DNA of 64,000 nt from the NCBI RefSeq assembly GCF_003460605.1, contig NZ_QTVN01000008.1:124001-188000 (forward strand). The letters run 5' to 3'. The DNA is from Ruminococcus sp. AF31-8BH. GTDB lineage: Bacteria > Bacillota > Clostridia > Lachnospirales > Lachnospiraceae. The notes beneath the pieces were generated by a model. It saw only the letters and a program-made list of their open reading frames with translations, ran no database searches and was not told where the DNA came from. Every line of letters begins with the position of its first letter. The stretch's first letter is position 1. Both the position numbers and the translations under genes were made by a program. Below are positions 25,978-34,497 of the stretch, piece after piece.

Positions 25978-26913
25978 CTATTTACATGACATATTCAGAA
26001 ATTCTTCCATCGCCTTAGTGAAATATCGTCCTTTTTTCCAGTAAAAACAAATCCTTCTGCTGTTATGCTGTGCCGGAAGCTTGTAATAAACTACATTATG
26101 ATTATGTGGGATTCGGGACAGCATAATATCACCAATAAAGGAAATTCCCATTCCAGACTGACAGATGTTATAAGCAGTCATCTGCTGGTCCATATTTAAA
26201 ACAACATCTGGTTCAAAATCATTAGCCTGGCAAATCTGCCGGGCTCTTTTTCCCGTATCATTCTCATTTTTCATCATAATAAAAGGAAGTCCCTTGAAGC
26301 TTTTAATTGGAACTATTGGAAAAGAAGGATTCAGGAAGCTGCCATTCTGTATTTGCAAGTCTGTTATCTGGTAATCCTTCAGAGAGGCATTTATAGGAAA
26401 ATGGCTGGGGACTGCCAGAATCAGATGCTCTTCATGAAAAATGCGGCTGTCAAAAATATCCGGATTCAGGGCAGTGTTGTCAAGAATCAGGTCTACAGAA
26501 CCCTTTTGCAGAAGCTCAGCCAGCTGAGCCGTACTTTCTTCAATCAAATTTATCTTTATATGGGGATAACACGTTACAAAGGCAGAAATCAAAGGGGGCA
26601 AAATCCAGGAGGAAAAGAGATTGCTTCCGCCAAGAGTAAGATTTCCGGTGGACAGCTTATCCCAGTCATGTATAAAGGCGGAAAAGCTTCTGTGAATGCC
26701 CAGGATTTCTTCCACACAGCGGATGTATTCTTTTCCGCATTCGGTTAATCCAAGAGGCTTGGTACTGCGGTCAAAAATGGGATAGCCGATACGGTTTTCT
26801 ACCCGTTTTACATTTGCGCTTAAAGAAGGCTGGGAAATAAAAAGATTAGCAGCAGCTTTGGAAAAGCTTTTTTCTTTATAGACCTCATAAACATATTCCA
26901 TTCCCTGAAACAT
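25978..26913 (-). CDS. LysR family transcriptional regulator
   Basis: 311 residues; ATG at 26913 follows AAAGGAG. The N-terminal winged helix-turn-helix is KSFSKAAANLFISQPSLSANVKRVENRIGY (split here only by description: residues about 14-43). The C-terminal half is a periplasmic-binding-like effector domain. It is divergent from the aspartate ammonia-lyase gene across 183 bases that contain palindromes of LysR type, so it most likely controls aspA and its own gene in response to aspartate, fumarate or a related acid (inference). Confidence 0.92.
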   Translation of the reverse strand: MFQGMEYVYEVYKEKSFSKAAANLFISQPSLSANVKRVENRIGYPIFDRSTKPLGLTECGKEYIRCVEEILGIHRSFSAFIHDWDKLSTGNLTLGGSNLFSSWILPPLISAFVTCYPHIKINLIEESTAQLAELLQKGSVDLILDNTALNPDIFDSRIFHEEHLILAVPSHFPINASLKDYQITDLQIQNGSFLNPSFPIVPIKSFKGLPFIMMKNENDTGKRARQICQANDFEPDVVLNMDQQMTAYNICQSGMGISFIGDIMLSRIPHNHNVVYYKLPAQHNSRRICFYWKKGRYFTKAMEEFLNMSCK

Positions 26914-26958
26914 AAAAACTCCTTTCTGAACTTCAGACCTTTTCCTTTGGTATCGTTA

Positions 26959-27028
26959 TTATAATTTGCAAATTATAATTATTATAAAAATATAAGTATT
27001 TGCTTATATTATATAAGATACTTATAAT
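26959..27028. promoter_or_regulatory. LysR operators and aspA promoter
   Basis: A perfect 20-bp palindrome TTATAATTTGCAAATTATAA lies at 26959-26978. Two further dyads follow: ATAAG/CTTAT with a 6-base spacer (26992-27007, T-N11-A type) and ATAAG/CTTAT with a 3-base spacer (27013-27025). A promoter for aspA can be drawn from TTGCTT (27000-27005) and TATAAT (27023-27028), spacing 17, overlapping the last two dyads. Confidence 0.65.
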
Positions 27029-27096
27029 AAGGGCAAGTAAAAAAACAAAGCGGGAAACCGCAGGAAATAAATAGATAAAGATGGGAGAAATTAGAA

Positions 27097-28518
27097 ATGA
27101 GCGAGCAGGAATTCCGTACGGAAAAAGATTCAATTGGTACCAAAAATGTACCGGAAGATGTATATTATGGTGTGCAGTCATTACGCGCAGCAGAGAACTT
27201 TCATATTACAGGTTTAAATATGCATCCGGAAATTATTAACAGTCTTGCTTATATCAAAAAGGCGGCAGCAATTACAAACTGTGAAGCTGGCCTTCTGGAC
27301 AAAAAAATTGCACAGGCAATTGTAAAGGCATGTGATGAAATTCTTGGAGGAAAGCTTCATGAGGATTTTATTGTAGATCCTATTCAGGGTGGAGCCGGAA
27401 CCTCTTTAAATATGAATGCAAATGAGGTAATCGCAAACAGAGCCAATGAAATTCTCGGCGGCAAAAAGGGTGATTATTCTATAGTAAATCCAAACGATCA
27501 TGTAAACTGCGGACAGTCTACCAATGACGTAATTCCTACTGCCGGAAAAATGACATCTCTTCGCCTTCTTAAGAATTTAAAGAAAGAGCTTATGAGACTG
27601 CATACTGCACTGGAGAAAAAAGCAGAAGAGTTTGACGGCGTGATCAAAATGGGAAGAACACAGCTGCAGGACGCTGTTCCTATTCGTCTTGGACAGGAAT
27701 TTAAAGCATACAGTGTAGCTGTACTTCGCGATATCAGACGTATGGATAAGGCAATGGATGAAATGCGGACTCTGAATATGGGTGGAACTGCAGTAGGAAC
27801 CGGACTGAATGCAGACGAAGCTTATCTTCGCCGAATTGTACCGAACCTTAGTGAAATTTCCGATATGGAACTGGTACAGGCTTATGATCTTATTGATTCC
27901 ACTCAGAACCTGGATCCTTTTGTGGCAGTATCAGGAGCTGTGAAGGCTTGTGCAGTGACTCTTTCCAAAATTGCCAATGACCTTCGACTTATGTCCTCTG
28001 GTCCGAGAGCCGGATTTGGGGAAATCAATCTTCCGGCGAAGCAGAATGGTTCTTCCATTATGCCGGGAAAAGTAAACCCTGTTATTCCTGAGGTAGTAAA
28101 TCAGGTGGCATTTAATGTAATAGGAAACGATGTGACAATTACTATGGCTGCAGAAGCCGGACAGCTGGAATTGAATGCTTTTGAGCCGATTATCTTCTAT
28201 TGTCTGTTTCAGTCTATTGATACTCTTGGATATGCAGTACAGACGTTCGTTGATAACTGTGTTACCGGAATCACAGCAAATGAGACAAGATGCCGCTATT
28301 TCGTAGAAAATAGTGTGGGAATCATTACTGCAATCTGTCCGTATGTTGGTTATCAGAAAGCAGCAGAAATAGCAAAAGAAGCAATTAAAACAGGAGAATC
28401 TGTAAAAAAATTAATCATTGAGCAGGGTATTCTTACAGAGAAACAGATGGATGAAATCCTGGATCCGGTACAGATGACAGAACCTGGAATTTCCGGAAAA
28501 GAGCATCTGACAGATTAA
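27097..28518 (+). CDS. aspA: Aspartate ammonia-lyase
   Basis: 473 residues, the normal length. It has the fumarase/aspartase fold: an N-terminal TKNVPEDVYYGVQSLRAAEN-like segment, QSTNDVIPTA, GRTQLQDAVPI and the signature GSSIMPGKVNPVIPE near residue 320 with the catalytic serine loop. The enzyme converts aspartate to fumarate and ammonia in the cytoplasm. The SSIMPGKVNPV sequence is shared with fumarase; GQSTNDVIPTA and overall resemblance favour aspartase. It stands alone with a strong terminator after it and a divergent LysR regulator before it. Confidence 0.94.
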   Translation: MSEQEFRTEKDSIGTKNVPEDVYYGVQSLRAAENFHITGLNMHPEIINSLAYIKKAAAITNCEAGLLDKKIAQAIVKACDEILGGKLHEDFIVDPIQGGAGTSLNMNANEVIANRANEILGGKKGDYSIVNPNDHVNCGQSTNDVIPTAGKMTSLRLLKNLKKELMRLHTALEKKAEEFDGVIKMGRTQLQDAVPIRLGQEFKAYSVAVLRDIRRMDKAMDEMRTLNMGGTAVGTGLNADEAYLRRIVPNLSEISDMELVQAYDLIDSTQNLDPFVAVSGAVKACAVTLSKIANDLRLMSSGPRAGFGEINLPAKQNGSSIMPGKVNPVIPEVVNQVAFNVIGNDVTITMAAEAGQLELNAFEPIIFYCLFQSIDTLGYAVQTFVDNCVTGITANETRCRYFVENSVGIITAICPYVGYQKAAEIAKEAIKTGESVKKLIIEQGILTEKQMDEILDPVQMTEPGISGKEHLTD

Positions 28519-28541
28519 AAATTTCAAATCGATTATTATGT

Positions 28542-28576
28542 AAAGGCAAGGTGCTATTTGACACTTTGCCTTTTTT
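28542..28576 (+). terminator. Intrinsic terminator of aspA
   Basis: A 12-bp stem AAAGGCAAGGTG/CACTTTGCCTTT (one G-T pair) with an 8-base loop, ending in six Ts at 28571-28576. Confidence 0.9.
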
Positions 28577-28603
28577 GTCTATACACGAGAAAAACTCTGA
28601 CTA

Positions 28604-28632
28604 TCGACACCTTTGTATGACTGGACTAAAAT
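28604..28632 (+). promoter_or_regulatory. Promoter of the coiled-coil/ftsH/DUF308 unit
   Basis: TCGACA (28604-28609) and TAAAAT (28627-28632) are one mismatch each from consensus with 17-base spacing. They precede the gene at 28681 and are the only plausible promoter for the overlapping three-gene unit. Confidence 0.6.
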
Positions 28633-28680
28633 AAGAACTATGATCTAGGCAGTTACAAACCATAAGAGAGGGGGATTCAG

Positions 28681-29130
28681 ATGGCACACCCAATATTATC
28701 AGTGAAAATGTATGAGCTGGATAAGAAACTGGAGCAGACACATAGCCGTATTCAGTTTGCAGAAACTATGGATACAGAAAGACTGCATCAGCAGATTCAG
28801 AATCTTCGCCAGGAATGTGCAGAAAGCAGGATCACACTGGAAAACAGGCTGCATTATTCAAAGACAGGATGTGTGACAAGACTGGCAAATGTTTTTGATC
28901 AGGTGGAAGCAGCAGTGGAAAAGGTTCTGGAGTCAAGAAATCTGGATTTGAGAGCAGAAAAAAGCGAGCAGTTAAATGCAAATTTTCTTCCCAGCGCAGA
29001 GGAAAAAATTCTCACTGCGGAATATGCCCTTGATTTTGCCGTACAGGCAGTAAACCGGGCATTGCTGGTGTCCCTGGAAGCAATAGAGGCTCAGCGACTG
29101 GAAGAAGAGAAGGAGGAAAATAAATCATGA
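28681..29130 (+). CDS. Coiled-coil protein of unknown function
   Basis: 149 residues, mostly helical and rich in Glu, Gln, Leu and Ala. Coiled-coil heptads are likely at residues 10-70 (YELDKKLEQTHSRIQF; RLHQQIQNLRQECAES) and in the C-terminal third. There is no signal peptide or membrane segment. It overlaps the ftsH start as ATGA, so it is translationally coupled to FtsH; a role as FtsH cofactor or adaptor is possible but is guesswork. Confidence 0.75.
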   Translation: MAHPILSVKMYELDKKLEQTHSRIQFAETMDTERLHQQIQNLRQECAESRITLENRLHYSKTGCVTRLANVFDQVEAAVEKVLESRNLDLRAEKSEQLNANFLPSAEEKILTAEYALDFAVQAVNRALLVSLEAIEAQRLEEEKEENKS

Positions 29131-30956
29131 AGGAAGTAAAAACGCCAAAAAAGCCGTTGATCTACTATTATGGCATCGTGCTTTTGGTACTGATTGTTTT
29201 TAATTTGGTGGTATCTCCTATTTTGATGGAGCATCAGGTGGAAGAAACAGATTATGGTACATTTATGAGCATGATTGATGCAAAAAATATCGGTGAGGTT
29301 GAGGTAGAGGATAACCAGATCGTATTTACCGACAAAAATAATGAAAAGATTTATAAAACCGGGCTTATGAATGACCCGGAGCTTACAGACAGACTGTACA
29401 AATGCGGAGCTACCTTTGCCAAAGATATTGACCAGCAAACATCACCTATTATTAGTTTTCTGGTAACCGGAATCCTTCCTCTGCTGATTTTTATCGCTCT
29501 TGGAAACTACATGGCAAAGAAATTGATGGAGCAGGCAGGCGGCAAAAACTCAATGGCGTTTGGAATGGGAAAAAGCAACGCCAAGGTTTATGTGCAGTCC
29601 AGTGAAGGAATTCGTTTCGCAGATGTGGCAGGTGAGGATGAGGCAAAGGAAAATCTGGCTGAGATTGTAGATTATCTTCATAATCCAAAGAAATACACAG
29701 ATGTAGGAGCGTCCATGCCAAAAGGAGTTCTTCTTGTAGGCCCTCCAGGAACCGGTAAAACAATGCTTGCCAAGGCTGTTGCCGGAGAAGCGAATGTGCC
29801 GTTCTTCTCCATGTCCGGTTCTGAGTTTGTGGAAATGTTTGTAGGTATGGGTGCTTCAAAGGTTCGTGATCTTTTTAAGCAGGCGAAGGAAAAAGCACCA
29901 TGTATTGTATTCATTGATGAAATTGATGCCATTGGTAAAAAACGTGACGGTCAGGTTGGCGGCAATGATGAACGTGAGCAGACATTGAACCAGCTGCTGA
30001 CAGAGATGGATGGCTTTGAGGGCAACAACGGTGTTATCATTCTGGCAGCAACCAACCGTCCGGAATCCCTTGACCCGGCGCTTACCCGTCCTGGCCGTTT
30101 TGATCGCCGCGTTCCGGTTGAGCTTCCGGATCTTGCAGGCCGTGAAGCAATTCTGAAGGTTCATGCAAGAAAAATCAAAGCGTCTGATGATGTGGATTTC
30201 CATACAATTGCACGTATGGCATCTGGCGCATCTGGTGCAGAGCTGGCAAATATTATTAATGAGGCAGCACTTCGGGCAGTCCGCAGTGGACGTACCATAG
30301 TTACAGAAGCAGATCTGGAAGAAAGTATTGAGGTGGTTATTGCAGGTTACCAGAAGAAAAATGCAGTGCTTTCCGATCAGGAGAAAAAAGTGGTTTCCTA
30401 TCATGAGATTGGACATGCGTTGGTGGCTGCTCTTCAGAGCCATTCTGCACCTGTGCAGAAAATTACCATTATTCCACGTACCTCCGGTGCGCTTGGTTAT
30501 ACCATGCAGGTGGAGACTGGTGACAAATACCTGATGACAAAGAAGGAACTGGAAAACAAAATCGCTACATTTACTGGCGGACGTGCCGCTGAGGAAATTG
30601 TTTTCGGCGAGATTACGACAGGAGCTTCAAACGATATTGAACAGGCAACCAAGATCGCCCGTGCTATGATCACCCGTTACGGAATGACGGATGAGTTTGA
30701 TATGGTTGCGATGGAGACGGTTACCAACCAGTATCTTGGCGGCGATGCTTCTCTTTCCTGCTCAGCAGATACGCAGAAAGAAATTGACGAAAAGGTTGTG
30801 GAGCTTGTGAAACGGGAGCATGAAAAAGCGAAGAAGATCTTGATGGATAACCGTAAGAAGCTGGATGAGCTTGCAATGTTCCTTTATGAAAAGGAAACAA
30901 TTACAGGAGAGGAATTCATGGAGATTCTGAATAAAGAGGAGAGTGAGAAAAAATGA
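29127..30956 (+). CDS. ftsH: ATP-dependent zinc metalloprotease FtsH
   Basis: 609 residues. Two membrane helices (about residues 12-32 and 112-134) flank an extracellular segment. The AAA+ domain has Walker A GPPGTGKT (Gly205 to Lys211), Walker [13 protein letters not shown] and the second region of homology [12 protein letters not shown]. The protease has HEIGH (His426) and, further on, the third zinc ligand acid in the [10 protein letters not shown] segment. It degrades misfolded membrane and regulatory proteins at the membrane. The sequence has everything needed for activity. It overlaps both neighbours by four bases. Confidence 0.97.
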   Translation: MKEVKTPKKPLIYYYGIVLLVLIVFNLVVSPILMEHQVEETDYGTFMSMIDAKNIGEVEVEDNQIVFTDKNNEKIYKTGLMNDPELTDRLYKCGATFAKDIDQQTSPIISFLVTGILPLLIFIALGNYMAKKLMEQAGGKNSMAFGMGKSNAKVYVQSSEGIRFADVAGEDEAKENLAEIVDYLHNPKKYTDVGASMPKGVLLVGPPGTGKTMLAKAVAGEANVPFFSMSGSEFVEMFVGMGASKVRDLFKQAKEKAPCIVFIDEIDAIGKKRDGQVGGNDEREQTLNQLLTEMDGFEGNNGVIILAATNRPESLDPALTRPGRFDRRVPVELPDLAGREAILKVHARKIKASDDVDFHTIARMASGASGAELANIINEAALRAVRSGRTIVTEADLEESIEVVIAGYQKKNAVLSDQEKKVVSYHEIGHALVAALQSHSAPVQKITIIPRTSGALGYTMQVETGDKYLMTKKELENKIATFTGGRAAEEIVFGEITTGASNDIEQATKIARAMITRYGMTDEFDMVAMETVTNQYLGGDASLSCSADTQKEIDEKVVELVKREHEKAKKILMDNRKKLDELAMFLYEKETITGEEFMEILNKEESEKK

Positions 30957-31495
30957 GAAGACGTTCACGTTATGGCTGGCTGGAACTCATTGAGGGAATC
31001 CTGCTGATTCTTCTTGGAATTTATACGCTGATCAATCCTGGAAATATGATTCGTGGTGTCACAGTGGTTTATGGCTTTTTGGCAGTAGTTACCGGAATTT
31101 CCGATATTGTATTTTATGCGAAAACAGACCGCTATATTGGTTTTGGTCCTACCATTTCGCTGGTTTCGGGAATCCTTAGCATTCTTGCCGGATTGATGCT
31201 TTTGATGTACCCAAATGCCGGAGAACTGATTACTATTATGCTTCTTCCGATTTGGTTTATCGCCCATTCCGTATCCAGACTGACCCATCTCCCTCTTGTT
31301 CGTCTGGCTGGAAAATTTTTCTATTATTTTACGATGATTTTGAACATTGTGGGAATCATTCTTGGCTGTCTGATGATCATCTGGCCAGTCATTGCCCTGT
31401 TTTCCATAGGCTTCATTATCGGCTTTTACCTGATCCTTTTGGGAATCGACAGTATCGTCATGGCCTGCAGCAACATGGACTCCGGATGGATGTAA
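30953..31495 (+). CDS. DUF308/HdeD family membrane protein
   Basis: 180 residues with six hydrophobic helices and Gly/Ile/Leu-rich repeats of a DUF308 pattern (EGILLILLGIYTLINP; SGILSILAGLMLLMYP; LGCLMIIWPVIALFSIGFII). Function is unknown in this family apart from acid-stress links for HdeD. It starts as ATGA over the ftsH stop, so it may be a substrate, partner or regulator of FtsH in the membrane (inference). Confidence 0.85.
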   Translation: MRRRSRYGWLELIEGILLILLGIYTLINPGNMIRGVTVVYGFLAVVTGISDIVFYAKTDRYIGFGPTISLVSGILSILAGLMLLMYPNAGELITIMLLPIWFIAHSVSRLTHLPLVRLAGKFFYYFTMILNIVGIILGCLMIIWPVIALFSIGFIIGFYLILLGIDSIVMACSNMDSGWM

Positions 31496-31508
31496 AATAT
31501 AATTTTCC

Positions 31509-31544
31509 AAAACGCAGCCTCACAGCATGTGTCTGCGTTTTTTT
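31509..31544 (+). terminator. Intrinsic terminator after the DUF308 gene
   Basis: AAAACGCAG (31509-31517) pairs with CTGCGTTTT (31533-31541), followed by a T-run to 31544. Confidence 0.85.
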
Positions 31545-31568
31545 GACGTAAATCCAACCTGTATTTAT

Positions 31569-31600
31569 CGGTTGACATAGCAAGTTGCCAGATGATAAAA
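31569..31600 (+). promoter_or_regulatory. Promoter of the LacI-type gene with an operator half-site
   Basis: TTGACA at 31572-31577 with GATAAA at 31594-31599 (spacing 16). CGGTTGACA at 31569-31577 matches half of the operators found upstream of 33078, so the repressor may control its own gene. Confidence 0.45.
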
Positions 31601-31686
31601 TCAACTTAGAGACAACATGAAAAATTATTAGAATATTTCGTTGAATTATTGTATTATCTGCGGAACACAATAAAGGAGACTTACAT

Positions 31687-32673
31687 ATGGCAACACTTAA
31701 GGATGTAGCAAAAGCATCTGGTCTTACGGTGGGAACCGTTTCCAGAGTATTGAACAACAGAGGATATATCAGTGACAAAACAAGGGAAAAGGTGTATCAG
31801 GTAATGAAAGACCTGAATTATCAGCCGAACGAAACAGCCCGTGCCCTGTCCAAGCAGAAGAGCAATACCATTGGAATTATTCTCCCCAATATTGAACATC
31901 CTTATTTCGCTAAGGTGTTAAGCCGATTGGAACGGGAGGCGGCGAAGCATGGATATCGCATTATGCTCTTTGTTTCCAGATATAAGGAGGAGCGGGAAGA
32001 GCAGTGCATTGAAATGTGTAAAAGCGGAAGAGTAGCAGGTGTTATTGTTTGCAGCGGCAGCTTTGAGACTGAGAAGTTTAAGGGCCTGGATTTTCCGTTG
32101 ATTACCCTGGAGCGCTCTATGGATGAGGGAACCTCCGGGATTGAATGCGATAACTACCAGGGCGGAGTAATGGCAACAGAGCTTCTGATCCAAAAGGGAT
32201 GCCGGAAGCTGATGTATATTGGCGGAGTGAGTGCCGGGGTAGATATACAGATGCCCGGCGATCTTCGTGAGGTTGCATTTAGGGATACGTGTAAAAGAAC
32301 GAAGACTGACAATGTGGTTATAGTAACCGATAAGGGGCTTTTTGATTCCCTTGAATACTATGAATTTGTGCGGAAGGCACTTATGGAGCACCCAGATGTG
32401 GATGGCGTGTTTGCAAGCTCGGATGTAATTGGTGCACATGTGCTGCAGGCATGCAGTAATCTTGGTATTGAGGTACCGGAGCAGTTGAAAATCGTAGGCT
32501 TTGATGATGTAAATATTGCGCAGTTTACAAGTCCGGGTCTTACGACGATTCACCAGCCGGTGGAACAGATGGCAGAAATGGCTGTCTCTGCCATTGCACA
32601 GATTGATGCGGGGAAGGTGGTTCCTACCAAGACGGTATTTCCTGTGACCCTGGTTGAGCGCGGAACAACCTGA
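31687..32673 (+). CDS. LacI family repressor of the sucrose operon
   Basis: 328 residues; AAAGGAG precedes ATG by 9 bases. The HTH and hinge are MATLKDVAKASGLTVGTVSR and ALSKQKS; the sugar-binding domain is a periplasmic-binding fold ending in GFDDVNIAQFTSPGLTTI. It lies directly upstream of the ABC transporter and sucrose enzymes in the same direction, separated by its own terminator. Operators of the pattern it should recognise are at 32826 and 32986. Sucrose or a derivative is the expected inducer. Confidence 0.93.
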   Translation: MATLKDVAKASGLTVGTVSRVLNNRGYISDKTREKVYQVMKDLNYQPNETARALSKQKSNTIGIILPNIEHPYFAKVLSRLEREAAKHGYRIMLFVSRYKEEREEQCIEMCKSGRVAGVIVCSGSFETEKFKGLDFPLITLERSMDEGTSGIECDNYQGGVMATELLIQKGCRKLMYIGGVSAGVDIQMPGDLREVAFRDTCKRTKTDNVVIVTDKGLFDSLEYYEFVRKALMEHPDVDGVFASSDVIGAHVLQACSNLGIEVPEQLKIVGFDDVNIAQFTSPGLTTIHQPVEQMAEMAVSAIAQIDAGKVVPTKTVFPVTLVERGTT

Positions 32674-32725
32674 TTCATGCTCCGCAGTGCTTATTTGCTG
32701 TTGGTAGAAGAATTATGAAAGTATT

Positions 32726-32784
32726 AAATATCAGATATTAGACTTCTATATTACGGGAAGTTTATTATCTGATATTTTTATTTT
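32726..32784 (+). terminator. Intrinsic terminator of the LacI-type gene
   Basis: AAATATCAGATA (32726-32737) pairs with TATCTGATATTT (32766-32777), with a second inner pair ACTTC/GAAGT, followed by TTTTATTTTT. Confidence 0.85.
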
Positions 32785-32825
32785 TGAGGAAAGAACGCCT
32801 TTAATGGTTTTGTAGAAAGTTAAAA

Positions 32826-32841
32826 TGACATGCGGTTGCGA
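32826..32841 (+). promoter_or_regulatory. Distal LacI-type operator
   Basis: TGACATGCGGTTGCGA on the plus strand is, when reversed and complemented, TCGCAACCGCATGTCA. It agrees with the operator at 32986 in 12 of 16 positions and keeps the central CG dyad. Its centre lies 160 bases upstream of that site. It is probably an auxiliary operator. Confidence 0.55.
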
Positions 32842-32849
32842 TAAAAAAG

Positions 32850-32912
32850 ATGCTAAATTTTGAAAAAAACAAAGAAAATATAAAATTAAATTTAATCCAC
32901 CAAAATTAGCAT
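32850..32912. repeat. Inverted repeat flanking an AT-rich stretch
   Basis: ATGCTAAATTTTG (32850-32862) and CAAAATTAGCAT (32901-32912) are near-complementary (one extra T). The 38 bases between are AT-rich and hold no gene. It lies between the two operators and could be a protein site or cruciform. Confidence 0.4.
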
Positions 32913-32985
32913 GTAAAAATGCACAAAAACGGAATGATGAAATAGTATAACTCTAACAAAATGACTTTAAAACAGAAAAAATATA

Positions 32986-33024
32986 TGACAACCGCTTGAC
33001 ATATTTAGACCATAATGCTATCAT
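32986..33024 (+). promoter_or_regulatory. Sucrose operon promoter with overlapping LacI operator
   Basis: TTGACA (32996-33001) and TATCAT (33019-33024), spacing 17. The operator TGACAACCGCTTGACA (32986-33001) is an imperfect palindrome with central CG (TGnCAAnCGnTTGnCA) and covers the -35, so bound repressor should block RNA polymerase. Confidence 0.7.
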
Positions 33025-33077
33025 ACAATCATCAAGAACACGTCAAAGAGAACGTAAAAAATAGGAGGAAGAAAGAA

Positions 33078-34340
33078 ATGAAAAAACGTATTTCAATGGC
33101 AATCGCAGTGGCAACCGCAGCAGCAATGATGACAGGCGCAGCTGTACCGGTTATGGCAGATGATGTGAACATCACAATTTTCAACTCCAAAATGGAGATT
33201 CAGAGCCAGTTCGAAGAGAAGGCTGCTGAGTACACAGAAGAGACAGGAGTTGGCGTAGAGGTTTATTACAACAGTGATACAGTATCTGCACATCTGGCTA
33301 CCAGATATTCTGCAAACGATCCATACACAATTTCTATGGTAGATCCGAAAGACATCTATTCACTGGCAGCAGACCATGCAATCGACTTAAGTGATCAGAG
33401 CTGGGTTAACGAGACAGATTATGCAATCGGCGTAGACGGACAGATCAATGGCTTCCCAACCTGCCTTGAGGCACGTGGACTTATTTACAATGCAGATGCA
33501 ATTGAAGCAATCACAGGCGAGACCTTCAATCCGGATGACTACAAGACACTGGATTCCTTCAAAGAGCTTCTTGAGAAGCTTAAAGAAGGCGGTATGGAGA
33601 CACCTACCGGAATCATGAAAGAGGACTGGTCTCTTGCAGCTCACTTCCTTGCTGAGATTTATGAGGAGCAGCCGGATGTAGAAGCATTTATCACATCCCT
33701 TCATGAAGGAACAGCTGATCTTGCAAACAATGAGAAATTCAATTCTCTTATGGATTTCTTCGATGTGATGATGGAGAACAACTACGCTAAAGATTCTGCA
33801 ATTGCTGCAGAGCGTGAGACAACTGAGATGATGCTTGCAGAAGGACAGATCGCATTCCTGTTCGGGGGAAACTGGGACTGGTCTGTAATCAATGCTTATG
33901 ATTACACAGAGAACATGGGAATGATGCCTGTACCGCAGAACACAGATGATGGCTCCAATGAGAAGCTTGTTGGTGGAGGTTCCAAATTTATGATGATTGA
34001 TTCTTCCGATGCTACAAGTGATGAGCAGCGTCAGGCAGCTAAGGATTTCCTTACATGGCTTGCTGATTCCGATGAAGGACAGAGCTTCATCGCAGAGACA
34101 TGTGCACTTGTTCCGGCATTCTCCAACAATGAGAAAGAAGTTTCCGATCCACTTGGAAAATCTGTTAAGAAATATGCAGATGAAGGTGCTCTGATTCCGA
34201 ACTACAACTACCTTCCGGATGATCACATCTCCATGTGCGGTGCAATCTTCCAGAAATATCTTGCAGGACAGGTTGACAGAGCAGAGTTCGCAGCTGAGCT
34301 TGAGAACTACTGGCAGAACACTACTCCTGTAGAACACTAA
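33078..34340 (+). CDS. Sugar ABC transporter substrate-binding protein
   Basis: 420 residues from ATG 33078, with AGGAGG 9 bases upstream (the frame is open further upstream but has no ribosome site). A signal peptide ends at AVPVMA before DDVN. A family 1 binding protein fold follows, including GQIAFLFGGNWDWSVI and FLTWLADSDEGQSFIAE. As in the other binding proteins here, no lipobox Cys is found. With the downstream CUT1 permeases, GH32 and amylosucrase genes, sucrose or a fructo-oligosaccharide is the likely ligand. Confidence 0.9.
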   Translation: MKKRISMAIAVATAAAMMTGAAVPVMADDVNITIFNSKMEIQSQFEEKAAEYTEETGVGVEVYYNSDTVSAHLATRYSANDPYTISMVDPKDIYSLAADHAIDLSDQSWVNETDYAIGVDGQINGFPTCLEARGLIYNADAIEAITGETFNPDDYKTLDSFKELLEKLKEGGMETPTGIMKEDWSLAAHFLAEIYEEQPDVEAFITSLHEGTADLANNEKFNSLMDFFDVMMENNYAKDSAIAAERETTEMMLAEGQIAFLFGGNWDWSVINAYDYTENMGMMPVPQNTDDGSNEKLVGGGSKFMMIDSSDATSDEQRQAAKDFLTWLADSDEGQSFIAETCALVPAFSNNEKEVSDPLGKSVKKYADEGALIPNYNYLPDDHISMCGAIFQKYLAGQVDRAEFAAELENYWQNTTPVEH

Positions 34341-34387
34341 AAAGCTTCATAGTTCTGTTTCAATATAGAAATATGCCACCCCCTTCA

Positions 34388-34428
34388 AGAGGCTGCACGC
34401 CTGTGTCATGCGGCGTGCGGTCTCTTTC
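34388..34428 (+). terminator. Partial terminator between binding protein and permeases
   Basis: A 14-bp stem (34388-34401 with 34412-34425, two G-T pairs) is followed by TTTCCCTCTTT rather than a full U-run. Like the hairpin at 10381, it sits right after a binding-protein gene and should lower the permease transcript relative to the binding protein. Confidence 0.65.
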
Positions 34429-34497
34429 CCTCTTTGAGGCTAAGCACCAAAAAAGCAGGGAAAAGGGGAAAAAGAAAAGGGAAAGGGGATCGTGATC

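Noticed and set aside
33387..34337. 316-codon open frame on the minus strand
   Set aside because: It is the shadow of the binding-protein gene at 33078; composition (high Cys, His, Ile) is that of a complement reading.
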